15,438 bases of DNA. Origin: an uncultured Selenomonadaceae bacterium. Its GTDB lineage: Bacteria > Bacillota > Negativicutes > Selenomonadales > Selenomonadaceae. The notes below the pieces were generated by a model. That model did no database searches. It was not told where the DNA came from and saw only the letters and a program-made list of their open reading frames with translations. This document shows positions 6,661 through 13,269 of this stretch, in pieces. Location of the stretch: NCBI GenBank assembly GCA_902782705.1, contig CACZOL010000057.1, positions 1-15,438 of the forward strand, written 5' to 3'. Position 1 is the stretch's first letter; the number at the start of each line of letters is the position of its first letter. Made by a program: the position numbers and the translations under genes.

Positions 6661-7389
6661 ATGACGTCGCTGAACAAGTCGGGACTCCTCGCGTCGCACG
6701 GGGAGGTGCTGCGGGAAGGCGTCCGCGACGGTACGCCGATCGCGCTCGGCTATTTCGTCGTGGCGTTCACGCTGGGCATTGCCGCACGCAACGCCGGACT
6801 CTCACCGCTGCAGGGATTTCTCGCGAGCTTCTTCAATAACGCTTCGGCGGGCGAGTACGCGGCCTTTACCGTTATCGCCGCCGACAGCCCGTATATGGAA
6901 ATGGCGCTGATCACGCTGGTGGCAAACGCGCGCTATCTTTTGATGAGCTGCGTGCTGAGCCAGCGGTTCGCGCCGGACGCGTCGATCTGGCATCGGATTT
7001 TCGTCGGCTTCGATGTGACGGACGAGATTTTCGGCATTTCCGCCGCGCGTCCCGCGCCCCTCGACCCATACTACAATTACGGCGCGATGCTCGTCGCGCT
7101 GCCCGGCTGGGCGGGCGGCACGGCGCTGGGAATCATCGCGGGGAACGCGCTCCCAGCGGCCGCGGTCAGCGCGCTTTCCGTGGCGCTCTATGGCATGTTT
7201 CTCGCGATCATCATTCCGCCCGCGCGCGTGAATCGCGTCGTCGGGGCTTTTGTGGCGATCGCTTTCGCTGCCAGTTTCGCCGCTTCTGTGCTGCCCGTCG
7301 TCTCTGAGCTTTCCGGCGGCACGCGGACGATCATCTTGACGGTGGTATTGGCAGCCATCGCCGCTTGGAAATATCCGAGAGAAGAGTGA
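6661..7389 (+). CDS. azlC: AzlC-family branched-chain amino acid exporter, large subunit
   Basis: A 242-residue inner-membrane protein of the AzlC/YgaZ family, which with AzlD exports branched-chain amino acids or analogues. The start at 6661 is preferred over an in-frame ATG at 6625, because AAAGGGGG ends 6 bases before it. The family-typical opening is visible: REGVRDGTPIALGYFVVAFTLGIAARNAG, a first membrane helix, then the conserved ASFFNNASAGEYAAF segment. Further helices lie near residues 75-95, 130-150, 155-185 and 190-240. The length matches the family. AzlD follows 76 bases later on the same strand. Regulation probably depends on the promoter in the upstream repeat; no leader peptide, T-box or Lrp site is recognisable. 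The substrate is taken from family knowledge and could be another amino acid. Confidence 0.9.
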   Translation: MTSLNKSGLLASHGEVLREGVRDGTPIALGYFVVAFTLGIAARNAGLSPLQGFLASFFNNASAGEYAAFTVIAADSPYMEMALITLVANARYLLMSCVLSQRFAPDASIWHRIFVGFDVTDEIFGISAARPAPLDPYYNYGAMLVALPGWAGGTALGIIAGNALPAAAVSALSVALYGMFLAIIIPPARVNRVVGAFVAIAFAASFAASVLPVVSELSGGTRTIILTVVLAAIAAWKYPREE

Positions 7390-7392
7390 AGA

Positions 7393-7429
7393 TCCCTCCC
7401 CTATGGGGGACCGGCGAAGCCGGGGGGAA
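7393..7429. repeat. GC-rich palindromic intergenic repeat between azlC and azlD
   Basis: Two adjacent hairpins: TCCCC pairing with GGGGA around 7397-7410, and CCGGC-GAA-GCCGG at 7411-7423, with flanking CCCTCC/GGGGGG that could form a longer combined stem. This composition is like the dispersed C/G-rich palindromes found between genes in many Firmicutes. There is no T run, so it is not a standard terminator; it may alter the azlC/azlD mRNA ratio. Confidence 0.55.
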
Positions 7430-7465
7430 GTTTTCGCAAGAAATAGAATTTAAAGGAGGGCTACC

Positions 7466-7777
7466 GTGACGCATAGCATTTGGGTATATCTTCTCGTGAT
7501 GTCCGTAGTCACGCTGGCGATACGTATCCTGCCGCTGACGCTGATCCGGCGGCAGATCAAGAGCCGCTTTTTGCGCTCGTTCCTCTTTTATGTGCCGTAT
7601 ATCACGCTGGCGGTCATGACGTTTCCCGATATCATCCACGCGACGCAGACGCCGGCTTCTGGCTTCTTGGCGCTGGTTGTCGGCGCGGCGCTGGCGTGGG
7701 CCGGCGCGAGCCTGTTCAAGGTGTCGGCGCTTTGCTGCGTCGTGGTGTTCCTCGCGGAGCGGTTCTTGGTGGGATAG
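7466..7777 (+). CDS. azlD: AzlD-family branched-chain amino acid exporter, small subunit
   Basis: A 103-residue membrane protein with about four hydrophobic helices (residues 6-22, 38-55, 64-82, 85-100). It has the family-typical N-terminal phrase VTLAIRILPLTLIRRQIKS and the following FLFYVPYITLAVMTFPDI. It is the obligate partner of AzlC in branched-chain amino acid export. The start is a GTG at 7466, 5 bases after AAAGGAGGG, which is a strong ribosome site and rules out other starts. It ends 11 bases before a bidirectional terminator. Sequence, size and neighbour all agree. Confidence 0.9.
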   Translation: MTHSIWVYLLVMSVVTLAIRILPLTLIRRQIKSRFLRSFLFYVPYITLAVMTFPDIIHATQTPASGFLALVVGAALAWAGASLFKVSALCCVVVFLAERFLVG

Positions 7778-7787
7778 ACTTCATGGA

Positions 7788-7828
7788 CAAAAAGAACGGA
7801 CAGCTGATATAGCTGCCCGTTCTTTTTG
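7788..7828. terminator. Bidirectional terminator between azlD and the DnaC-like gene
   Basis: A 12-base perfect stem (CAAAAAGAACGG at 7788-7799 with 7817-7828) is capped, after one mismatch, by CAGCT/AGCTG around a GATAT loop. T runs flank it in both directions, so it can stop azlCD (plus) and the minus-strand gene ending at 7837. Confidence 0.88.
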
Positions 7829-7836
7829 CTTTTCTT

Positions 7837-8343
7837 CTATTTCAGGACTACATGGTCGCCGAGTCCTTCCAGTTCTTCGTGCAGTTCTTCGCCGACGCCC
7901 TCCGTATTCGAGGGGACTTCCGACAATGGGAACTTGCTCGCGACGATGGTTTGCAGGTTGCTGTTCTGACGTACTTTCAAGAGGCCGATCAGCGTCTCGC
8001 CGGCTTCCTGCGTCAAATGCGCCGCGTCGAGATCGTCGATGACGAGGCAGGGAGCCGCTTCCGCTTTTTCCGTGAATTTTATGCGTTCCGTTTCATTCGC
8101 GGCGCCGATCGTTTCCGAGAAGAGTTCCGCCGCCGTCAGGAACATCGTGTCCGTTCCCGCTTTCTGTTTTTCGTTCGCGAAAACCGCGACGAGCATACTT
8201 TTTCCCGTTCCCGGAGGTCCGTAGACGAACGCGCCCCGCGCCGTCTCTTCGATGAGCCCCTTCATTGCGCTCACCGCCGCCTCGTTGTATGCGTCGGAAT
8301 CGTACCTCTCAAAGCCGAGCCCCTTGTATTTCATCGGAACCAT
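7837..8343 (-). CDS. Small DnaC/IstB-like P-loop ATPase
   Basis: A 168-residue AAA-type ATPase resembling the core of DnaC/DnaI helicase loaders and IstB transposition helpers. The start at 8343 (MVPMKYKGLG) is preferred because AAGGG lies about 10 bases upstream; a GTG at 8352 overlaps that site. Walker A GPPGTGKS is at residues 42-49 and Walker B CLVIDDLDA at about 99-107. The sensor-1 region reads VASKFPLSE where DnaC relatives have TSN. After the Arg in KVRQN there is no Arg at all, so the arginine finger and sensor 2 of the family are absent. It also lacks the N-terminal helicase-binding domain. No transposase is next to it. It has its own promoter upstream and a shared terminator downstream. 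An ATP-dependent scaffold or partner protein is possible; a specific role is not supported. Confidence 0.8.
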   Translation of the reverse strand: MVPMKYKGLGFERYDSDAYNEAAVSAMKGLIEETARGAFVYGPPGTGKSMLVAVFANEKQKAGTDTMFLTAAELFSETIGAANETERIKFTEKAEAAPCLVIDDLDAAHLTQEAGETLIGLLKVRQNSNLQTIVASKFPLSEVPSNTEGVGEELHEELEGLGDHVVLK

Positions 8344-8401
8344 CAGCAACACACCCTTCCATAAAATTATATTTTTTTCGTTTCGTTCTTCGTTCTCTTA
8401 T

Positions 8402-8430
8402 ATTATAAGGCATCTTGCCGAAATAGGCAA
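8402..8430 (-). promoter_or_regulatory. Promoter of the DnaC-like ATPase gene
   Basis: On the minus strand, -35 TTGCCT (8430-8425) and a perfect -10 TATAAT (8407-8402) with a 17-base spacer. The -10 box is 58 bases before the start codon at 8343. A short inverted repeat, TTGCC/GGCAA (8415-8430), overlaps the -35 box and could be an operator. Confidence 0.65.
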
Positions 8431-8475
8431 AAGCTTATTTTCCGAAAATTTATCATTTTTTGCCGAGACGCGCGT

Positions 8476-9129
8476 TTATGTGCGCCGGAAGACTTCAAGC
8501 GCGCCTTTGCCGCATTTCGCGCAGCGGTATCGGGCGGGGTGTTTGACGACCGCCCCTGCGCGCAGATAATAAAACGTGTTGCCGCAGGCCGAGCAGACGA
8601 CTTTGTATCGGTAAAGCGCCTCGGATTGGCGGATAGCGGTTTTTGCCGAATGCACTTCGATGTGCAGGCCCAGCGCTTCGTTGATCCGCGCCATGCCCTG
8701 ATGAAAGCGCGCGCCGTGCCCCTCGCGGGCGGCCAGGTACGCGTGGAGGAGCTCATGCGCGACGATGTCGATCAATACGGCGGCGTTTCCGGCGAAAAAA
8801 AGACGCCCGCTGAAAGCGAGCCGACACTCCGCATTGTTGCTGCGGGGGAGAGAGCAGGAGCCGTGTTCCCGGACGCCGCGCGTAATACGGACGGCGCGTA
8901 CGCGGCGTGAAAAAATACGAAACCCCGCGTCCTGAAGGACGCGTTCCATCGCGGGCGCGAGGGCGGCGATCAGGTCGCGGGCGAGAAGACGCATTATCCA
9001 GACGCCGGAAATGTCCGTGAGGCGCTCCTCTACAGCTTCGCGGAGCAGCGCCTGCCCCGCTGCGGAGAAAAGCGCGTCGCCGCCCGGCAGATTCGGTACG
9101 GCGCAGTCAGCGGGCGGAAGCGATGGCAT
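8476..9129 (-). CDS. SprT-like zinc metalloprotein
   Basis: A 217-residue protein with the SprT-like domain, related to the bacterial SprT proteins and the eukaryotic DNA-protein crosslink protease Spartan. The metal site is complete: HELLH at residues 125-129 (H125, E126, H129) and a third His at H138 in EGHGARFHQGM. A C-terminal zinc ribbon has C179/C182 and C203/C206, the usual arrangement. An N-terminal stretch of about 45 residues before MRLLARDL is not conserved in an obvious way. The start is uncertain: the ATG at 9129 overlaps the end of the DUF4446 gene by 23 bases and has no good ribosome site, and the ATG at 8994 also lacks one. It lies downstream of parAB and DUF4446 on the same strand. 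The fold is secure; proteolytic activity is inferred from the intact HExxH. Confidence 0.85.
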   Translation of the reverse strand: MPSLPPADCAVPNLPGGDALFSAAGQALLREAVEERLTDISGVWIMRLLARDLIAALAPAMERVLQDAGFRIFSRRVRAVRITRGVREHGSCSLPRSNNAECRLAFSGRLFFAGNAAVLIDIVAHELLHAYLAAREGHGARFHQGMARINEALGLHIEVHSAKTAIRQSEALYRYKVVCSACGNTFYYLRAGAVVKHPARYRCAKCGKGALEVFRRT

Positions 9130-9613
9130 CTTTGACCGCCTGCTGTTCTTCCGCCGTCATCGTGTAGCTGGAATGACCGTCTTCGATGGGCTTTACATAG
9201 CTGCGGGAATCTTCGCGCGCGAAAATGCTCGAAAGCACGACGCCGTTGTTGTGCGCGTCGAGGAGTGCGACGGCGTAGCTGAGGTCGCTGCCCATGTCCT
9301 GGAACGCCGAAAACCGTACGACGCCGACGCGCGTGATGGCCGTCTGGAGCAGTGCGTCAATGCGCGCGTTTTCCTGCCGGAGTTTTTCGTTTTCTTCCGA
9401 CACATGGCGCGTTTCCTCGATATGCGCGAGCAGCATTTTTTCCATCGACTGTCCCGATTCTTCGCCGCGCATCATTTTTTGATAAAGCGATTTGAGGGAC
9501 GAGAGGCTGGAGAAGAGGTAGACGATGAGAAGCAAGAGAAGGACGATTACGCCGAGAAGCGCGCCGAGGGCAGTTTCGGGATTCGTCGCTGCGAAGTTGA
9601 CCAGTTCGTTCAT
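9107..9613 (-). CDS. DUF4446 family membrane-anchored protein
   Basis: A 168-residue protein with one strongly hydrophobic helix near residues 16-38 (ALGALLGVIVLLLLLIVYLF). A coiled-coil-like charged stretch follows (about 40-90), then the conserved C-terminal domain containing RVGVVRFSAFQDMGSDLSYA and ALLDAHNNGVVLSSI. These phrases are typical of DUF4446, a family of unknown function often found beside parA/parB in Firmicutes, as here. It would be anchored in the cytoplasmic membrane with the domain inside the cell. AAGGGGGAA lies about 10 bases before the ATG. It is 45 bases downstream of parB and overlaps the SprT-like gene by 23 bases, so it is probably part of the same transcript. Confidence 0.88.
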   Translation of the reverse strand: MNELVNFAATNPETALGALLGVIVLLLLLIVYLFSSLSSLKSLYQKMMRGEESGQSMEKMLLAHIEETRHVSEENEKLRQENARIDALLQTAITRVGVVRFSAFQDMGSDLSYAVALLDAHNNGVVLSSIFAREDSRSYVKPIEDGHSSYTMTAEEQQAVKDAIASAR

Positions 9614-9658
9614 GAAGCTTGAGTTCCCCCTTGTGATGATGATTCGATAAGGATTTTA

Positions 9659-10651
9659 TTACACGTTGAACTTTGACGATGCGGCGCGCAGCATGTTCTT
9701 CTTCCGCTCCACGTCGTCTTCGTGCTGTTTCGAGAGCATATCCACGATGCGGTCCAGCTCTTCCTGCGTCTTGAAGTCGATCTCGATCTTGTTCTTTTTC
9801 TGTCCGAGCGTGATATGGACGGGCGTGCCGAAAAGCAGCTTGAGCCGGTCCTCCACGTCGGCGACGAAGATGCGCGACGGTTCGTTTTTCTTTTCCGCGC
9901 GGGCTTTCGGATTGAGCAGGTCGGGATCTTTTCGGAGCCGTGCGACGAGGACTTCCGCCTGCCGCGACGACAGATTGTGGTCGATGATGTAGTCGGCCGC
10001 CTGCTGCATTAGTTCCTCGGTTTCGAGGGCGAGAAGCGGCTTCGCCTGGCCCATCGTGATGACCTCTTGGACGAGGCTTTCCTGTACATGAGCGGGCAGG
10101 CGCATCAGCCGAAGGAAATTCGCGATATGGGAGCGGCTGCGTCCGATGCGCTCCGCGAGCTTTTCCTGCGTCAGGCCGAACTTCGTCATCAAAAGCTGGT
10201 AGGCACGGCCTTCTTCCACCGCGTTCAGGTTTTCGCGCTGTACGTTTTCGATCAGCGCGATCTCGGTCATTTCCTCCAGCGTGTATTTGCGGATCAGTAC
10301 GGGCACGGTTTTCAGGTTCGCCAGTTTCGCCGCACGAAGGCGACGCTCGCCGGCGATCAGCTCGTAGCCGCTTTCGACCTCGCGGACGAGCAGTGGCTGC
10401 AATATCCCGTGCGCACGGATTGATTCCGCCAGTTCTTCCAGAGAGCCTTCGTCGAAATTCGTGCGCGGCTGGGAACGGTTCGGCCGGAGTTTCCCAATCG
10501 GGAGTTCCACGACCTGTGAGCCGTCCGCGGCCTTCGGCGCCGGTTCGGCGGGCGCCGCGCGCTGCGGCTTCGCGTCTTTTTTCGCGGGCGTTTCGGGCGG
10601 CTTTTTCAGCAATGCGCCGAGCCCGAGTCCGAGCCCTCCTTTTTTAGCCAC
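9659..10651 (-). CDS. parB: Chromosome partitioning protein ParB (Spo0J)
   Basis: A 330-residue ParB CTPase clamp that loads at parS sites and slides on DNA to organise the origin region. The N-terminus KKGGLGLGLGALL is the ParA-stimulating peptide. The N-domain carries GERRLRA (101-107) and ENVQREN (135-141), the two CTP-binding/ParB boxes. The helix-turn-helix LTQEKLAERIGRSRSHIANF follows at about 160-182. The segment usually read as GHARALL is GQAKPLL here. The C-terminal dimer domain ends near residue 330. The basic, Ala/Pro-rich linker at 17-45 is long but normal. The start overlaps the end of parA by 8 bases, indicating translational coupling. No parS consensus (TGTTTCACGTGAAACA) is visible in this window. 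Confidence 0.95.
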   Translation of the reverse strand: MAKKGGLGLGLGALLKKPPETPAKKDAKPQRAAPAEPAPKAADGSQVVELPIGKLRPNRSQPRTNFDEGSLEELAESIRAHGILQPLLVREVESGYELIAGERRLRAAKLANLKTVPVLIRKYTLEEMTEIALIENVQRENLNAVEEGRAYQLLMTKFGLTQEKLAERIGRSRSHIANFLRLMRLPAHVQESLVQEVITMGQAKPLLALETEELMQQAADYIIDHNLSSRQAEVLVARLRKDPDLLNPKARAEKKNEPSRIFVADVEDRLKLLFGTPVHITLGQKKNKIEIDFKTQEELDRIVDMLSKQHEDDVERKKNMLRAASSKFNV

Positions 10652-11402
10652 GGGCGTCCACCTCCTTTGCCAGTTCCGTATAAACTTCCGCGCCTTTCGC
10701 GTGAATGTCGTAAGCGATGATCGGCATGCCGTAGGACGGCGCTTCGCTGAGGCGCACCGTGCGGGGAATTACCGTCTCGTAGACTTTTTCCTTGAAAAAG
10801 TCGCGGACCTCGCCTGCCACCTGCTCGCTGAGCTTCGTACGGGAATCGTACATCGTCAGGAGCACGCCCGCCACTTCCAGAGACGGGTTCAGGCCGTCCT
10901 TCACGAGGTCGAGGGTTCGCATCAGTTCCGCCACGCCCTCCAACGCGTAAAATTCGCACTGGATCGGAATCAGCATTCCGTCCGCGGCGGTCAATGCGTT
11001 CAGATTTAAGAGCCCGAGCGACGGGGGGCTGTCGATCAGGATGAAATCGTAATCGTCCCGTACCGCGTCCACCGCTTTTTTCAGCCGCGTTTCGCGCGAT
11101 TCCGCCATTGCCAGTTCGACTTCCGCGCCTGCGAGATCGACGTTTGCCGGCAGGAGGTCGAGGTCGTATTCCGTATGCTGGATGACTTCGTGCACGTCCC
11201 GTTCGTCGATGACCACATGGTAGACCGTTTGCTCCTGCGCCGTCTTGTCGACGCCGACGCCGCTGGTCGCGTTGCCCTGCGGGTCGAAATCGATGAGCAG
11301 CACGCGCCGCCCCAGCGCGCCGAGGCACGCTGCGAGATTCACCGCCGTCGTCGTCTTGCCGACGCCGCCTTTTTGGTTCGTGATTGCCAGCACCTTCGCC
11401 AA
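10644..11402 (-). CDS. parA: Chromosome partitioning ATPase ParA (Soj)
   Basis: A 252-residue deviant-Walker ATPase. The P-loop KGGVGKTTT (11-19) includes the signature Lys K11 and the catalytic K16. The Walker A' acidic motif LLIDFDPQGNATSG and the switch region FILIDSPPSLGLLNLNAL are intact. There is no N-terminal DNA-binding extension, so it is the chromosomal (Soj-type) form, not the plasmid P1 type. With ParB it moves and separates replication origins and may control DnaA. The start is a TTG at 11402, chosen because the N-terminal MAKVLAITNQKGG alignment requires it and GGTGA lies 7 bases upstream; the TTG probably limits translation. It overlaps parB by 8 bases. Confidence 0.95.
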   Translation of the reverse strand: MAKVLAITNQKGGVGKTTTAVNLAACLGALGRRVLLIDFDPQGNATSGVGVDKTAQEQTVYHVVIDERDVHEVIQHTEYDLDLLPANVDLAGAEVELAMAESRETRLKKAVDAVRDDYDFILIDSPPSLGLLNLNALTAADGMLIPIQCEFYALEGVAELMRTLDLVKDGLNPSLEVAGVLLTMYDSRTKLSEQVAGEVRDFFKEKVYETVIPRTVRLSEAPSYGMPIIAYDIHAKGAEVYTELAKEVDARG

Positions 11403-11430
11403 AATATTTCACCGCCCGAATAACATCAAT

Positions 11431-11459
11431 ATAATATATATTATAGCGAATCTAGACAA
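11431..11459 (-). promoter_or_regulatory. Possible parA promoter
   Basis: On the minus strand, -35 TTGTCT (11459-11454), a 17-base spacer and -10 TATTAT (11436-11431). An alternative -10 TATAAT lies at 11445-11440 with a poorer -35. The region is AT-rich, so the exact boxes are uncertain, but a promoter before parA is plausible. Confidence 0.4.
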
Positions 11460-11493
11460 AGAGGAAAAGAATTTTTCCGTCCGTTTTCATATT

Positions 11494-11880
11494 TTATATA
11501 TTAAAGAAATTGCACATCTTCTTGGAAAGATCATACGCGTCCATGTCCTTGTGCGTCAGCAGGTAGTCGAGGGAATAGACGGCGAAAAAAGACGAGATCG
11601 GCACAAAACGCCGGTATTTGCGAAAGTTCGTCCAGAGCAGCAGCTTGTGGTAGATCTTGTCGAAGTCCTCCGGCGTCGGGTTGTGTTTGGCCATGACTTT
11701 TTTCAGCTTGCGGTCTTTCAGGCAAAAGCTGTACATTTCTTCGATCAGCTTTGGGTTTTCGACGTCGTGCTCATACGTGCGGATGAGCTCGTTGACTTTG
11801 TTCAGCTTGCGGAGTTGGCGCGCCTGCTCGAAAAGAAACAGCGCGACGAGCAATGCGAGCAAGCCATAAGCGATATACAC
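11494..11880 (-). CDS. Membrane-anchored protein of unknown function
   Basis: A 128-residue protein I do not recognise. Residues 2-17 form one hydrophobic helix (YIAYGLLALLVALFLF), followed by a positive segment (QARQLRKLNK), so the remainder should face the cytoplasm. The rest is helical and charged (ELIRTYEHDVENPKLIEEMYSF, then KLKKVMAKHNPTPEDF) and ends in CNFFNI. The start is a GTG at 11880, with GGAAGGAGAA 5-6 bases upstream. It has its own likely promoter (TTGACA at 11949-11944) and lies 91 bases upstream of parA on the same strand. It could be read together with parA, but a possible promoter in the gap argues for partial independence. Confidence 0.75.
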   Translation of the reverse strand: MYIAYGLLALLVALFLFEQARQLRKLNKVNELIRTYEHDVENPKLIEEMYSFCLKDRKLKKVMAKHNPTPEDFDKIYHKLLLWTNFRKYRRFVPISSFFAVYSLDYLLTHKDMDAYDLSKKMCNFFNI

Positions 11881-11920
11881 GGAAATTCTCCTTCCATATA
11901 TTTAATTACACAATAATATT

Positions 11921-11949
11921 AGTAAAACATGGCGGACGCGGTTTGTCAA
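11921..11949 (-). promoter_or_regulatory. Promoter of the 128-residue membrane protein gene
   Basis: On the minus strand, a perfect -35 TTGACA (11949-11944), a 17-base spacer and a weaker -10 TTTACT (11926-11921, 4 of 6). It is back to back with the plus-strand promoter at 11978; the two -35 boxes are 28 bases apart. Confidence 0.5.
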
Positions 11950-11977
11950 CTATGGAGAAGCGCCGCGCCGTTTTCAG

Positions 11978-12006
11978 TTGACTTTCTGTCGGCGCATTGC
12001 TATCCT
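11978..12006 (+). promoter_or_regulatory. Promoter of the plus-strand gene run (54-residue protein onward)
   Basis: -35 TTGACT (11978-11983), a 17-base spacer and -10 TATCCT (12001-12006). The ribosome site CGGAGGG is at 12014-12020, so the leader is very short. Confidence 0.6.
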
Positions 12007-12027
12007 TAGGAATCGGAGGGATTGACG

Positions 12028-12192
12028 ATGGACGCGGAGACGAGACGAAAACTCGAGCAGCAGGCGGACGCGCTCAGGAAACGCATGGCGACGGAAGCCA
12101 GCGATCTCGATTATGAGACGCAGCGATACGCGCTCCGCTCGATCGAGAAGATCTTGGAAAAAGAATCGATGAAAGATATGCAAAATTCATAA
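12028..12192 (+). CDS. Small charged helical protein of unknown function (54 residues)
   Basis: An ATG at 12028, 7 bases after CGGAGGG, opens 54 codons ending in TAA. The product starts MDAETRRKLEQQADALRKRM and is rich in Lys, Arg, Glu and Asp with few hydrophobics. It is predicted entirely helical, possibly a short coiled coil. There is no signal peptide and no Cys. The good promoter (11978-12006) and ribosome site support a real gene. The opposite strand of the same stretch is also open, but without a ribosome site. I do not recognise the family. It leads the plus-strand run, with a 118-base gap to the next gene. Confidence 0.72.
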   Translation: MDAETRRKLEQQADALRKRMATEASDLDYETQRYALRSIEKILEKESMKDMQNS

Positions 12193-12240
12193 GAAGGATA
12201 AAAATATTCTCTGAGGAAATCATGGACTTGTTTCGTGTTT

Positions 12241-12295
12241 CCGCTTTTCACCATAAAATCAGATTTTCCCTGCATAATTGCCTAGATAAAAGCGG
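12241..12295 (+). promoter_or_regulatory. Leader inverted repeat reaching the next ribosome site
   Basis: CCGCTTTT (12241-12248) and AAAAGCGG (12288-12295) are perfect inverted repeats 39 bases apart. The 3' arm ends at the first G of the GGGGAGGAG ribosome site of the 91-residue gene. An inner AAAATC/GATTTT pair could extend the fold. The rest of the 118-base gap (12193-12310) holds no open frame and no convincing promoter. Confidence 0.35.
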
Positions 12296-12310
12296 GGAGG
12301 AGAGAGAACC

Positions 12311-12586
12311 GTGTCGGAACGGATGACGATGCAGGAAGTTTTAAAGGAATACGGTGTTCCGTTGATTAAACTGGATATTCACGCGACGCGCTCGGAGTGT
12401 CTGGCGCTGCGCGAAAAACTGGTCGCTGTGCGCGACCTCTCGGGCGGACGGGAGCAAGGATACCTGGACGTCGATTGCAAGCTCTTTATCGACGTACACG
12501 ATATCGACCGGTACCTGTCGGGAGAACTGGACACTTTGGGGGAGATTTACGCTTTCCCGGACGATATAAAATCAAATGCGGAGTAG
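12311..12586 (+). CDS. Small protein of unknown function (91 residues)
   Basis: The start is a GTG at 12311, 8 bases after AGGAG; an ATG at 12323 is a weaker option because its spacing is long. The protein is acidic and mixed alpha/beta, with phrases LIKLDIHATRSECLALREKL and GYLDVDCKLFIDVHDIDRYL. It has no signal peptide or membrane helix, two Cys (in SECLAL and DVDCKL) and no recognisable motif. It ends 18 bases before the Tim44-like secreted protein gene and is probably co-transcribed with it. The coding call rests on the ribosome site, the tight spacing and the lack of an equally good alternative frame. No function is proposed. Confidence 0.75.
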   Translation: MSERMTMQEVLKEYGVPLIKLDIHATRSECLALREKLVAVRDLSGGREQGYLDVDCKLFIDVHDIDRYLSGELDTLGEIYAFPDDIKSNAE

Positions 12587-12604
12587 GAGGTACTCTGTAA
12601 AGAT

Positions 12605-13267
12605 ATGAAACGAGCTAAATTTGTGGCGATGGCTGCGGCGGGATTGATCGTGTTTTCGGCGGCGGCGCTGCCGGAATGTGCGGAAGCGGCGATTGGCGGA
12701 ATGCGCACGCCGCGAGTGACGACGCCGCGTATGAATACGCCAAGACCGCAGACACCGCGTACCAATACCCCGTCGCCGGCGCAGAGCGCGCGTCCGAATC
12801 AGCAGTATCGTCCGTCGCAGCGGGCGTCGGACATTCCCGCCGGATCGCCGTCGGCTGCCCCCCGCACGGGTAATATGGCCTCCGTGCCTGTGAACGGTAC
12901 GCGCTGGGGAAACGCGATGCGAAATATGGGCTTGCTCGCGGGCGGCATGATGCTCGGCGGTTTGCTCGGGCATATGCTCGGCTTCGGCGCTGGAAGCTTC
13001 ATGGCGGATATGTTCGGCCTGCTCGTGAATGTGTTCCTGATCGTTTTCGTGCTTCGGCTGCTCGCGCGTTTTTGGTACTCGTTCCAGGGCGGCGCGCGGA
13101 CGAAAGACGCGGCCTGTCGGCAGGCCGCGCGAGAGACGGAGCGCACGGCGCCGTTCCCGATCCCGGATATTCGCCCGCCGCAGGGAAAGAGAGCCTTCCC
13201 TGCGAGAGGCAACGGCGGGACGGATTATGAGCCGGAGCGGACGGCGGAATGGTACAGGGGAAGATGA
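12605..13267 (+). CDS. Secreted/membrane protein resembling the N-terminal part of Tim44-like proteins
   Basis: A 220-residue protein with a signal peptide (MKRAKF, hydrophobic to residue 22, likely cleavage after AEA at 28). Five TPRxx pentapeptides follow (35-59), then a Pro/Ser/Arg-rich linker to about 95. Next are a Gly/Met-rich amphipathic stretch, LLAGGMMLGGLLGHMLGFGAG (110-130), and a strong membrane helix, LLVNVFLIVFVLRLLARF (139-156). This order (signal peptide, low-complexity linker, Gly-rich helix, membrane helix) is that of the N-terminal half of bacterial Tim44-domain proteins, but the roughly 130-residue Tim44 domain is missing. A 60-residue charged tail replaces it. The Tim44 likeness is a pattern judgement, not an alignment. 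The gene is 18 bases after the 91-residue gene, and its stop overlaps a possible gmhA start. Confidence 0.75.
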   Translation: MKRAKFVAMAAAGLIVFSAAALPECAEAAIGGMRTPRVTTPRMNTPRPQTPRTNTPSPAQSARPNQQYRPSQRASDIPAGSPSAAPRTGNMASVPVNGTRWGNAMRNMGLLAGGMMLGGLLGHMLGFGAGSFMADMFGLLVNVFLIVFVLRLLARFWYSFQGGARTKDAACRQAARETERTAPFPIPDIRPPQGKRAFPARGNGGTDYEPERTAEWYRGR

Positions 13268-13269
13268 CG

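Noticed and set aside
7837..8343. IstB of an IS21-type insertion sequence
   Set aside because: There is no IstA transposase, no terminal repeats, and the protein is too short and lacks the arginine finger.
9659..11490. parS site near parAB
   Set aside because: I looked for TGTTTCACGTGAAACA and close variants and found none in the window; no CACGTG core in a suitable context was seen.
11974..12183. Minus-strand frame of 69 codons opposite the 54-residue gene
   Set aside because: It has no ribosome site, while the plus-strand frame has both CGGAGGG and a promoter at correct distances.
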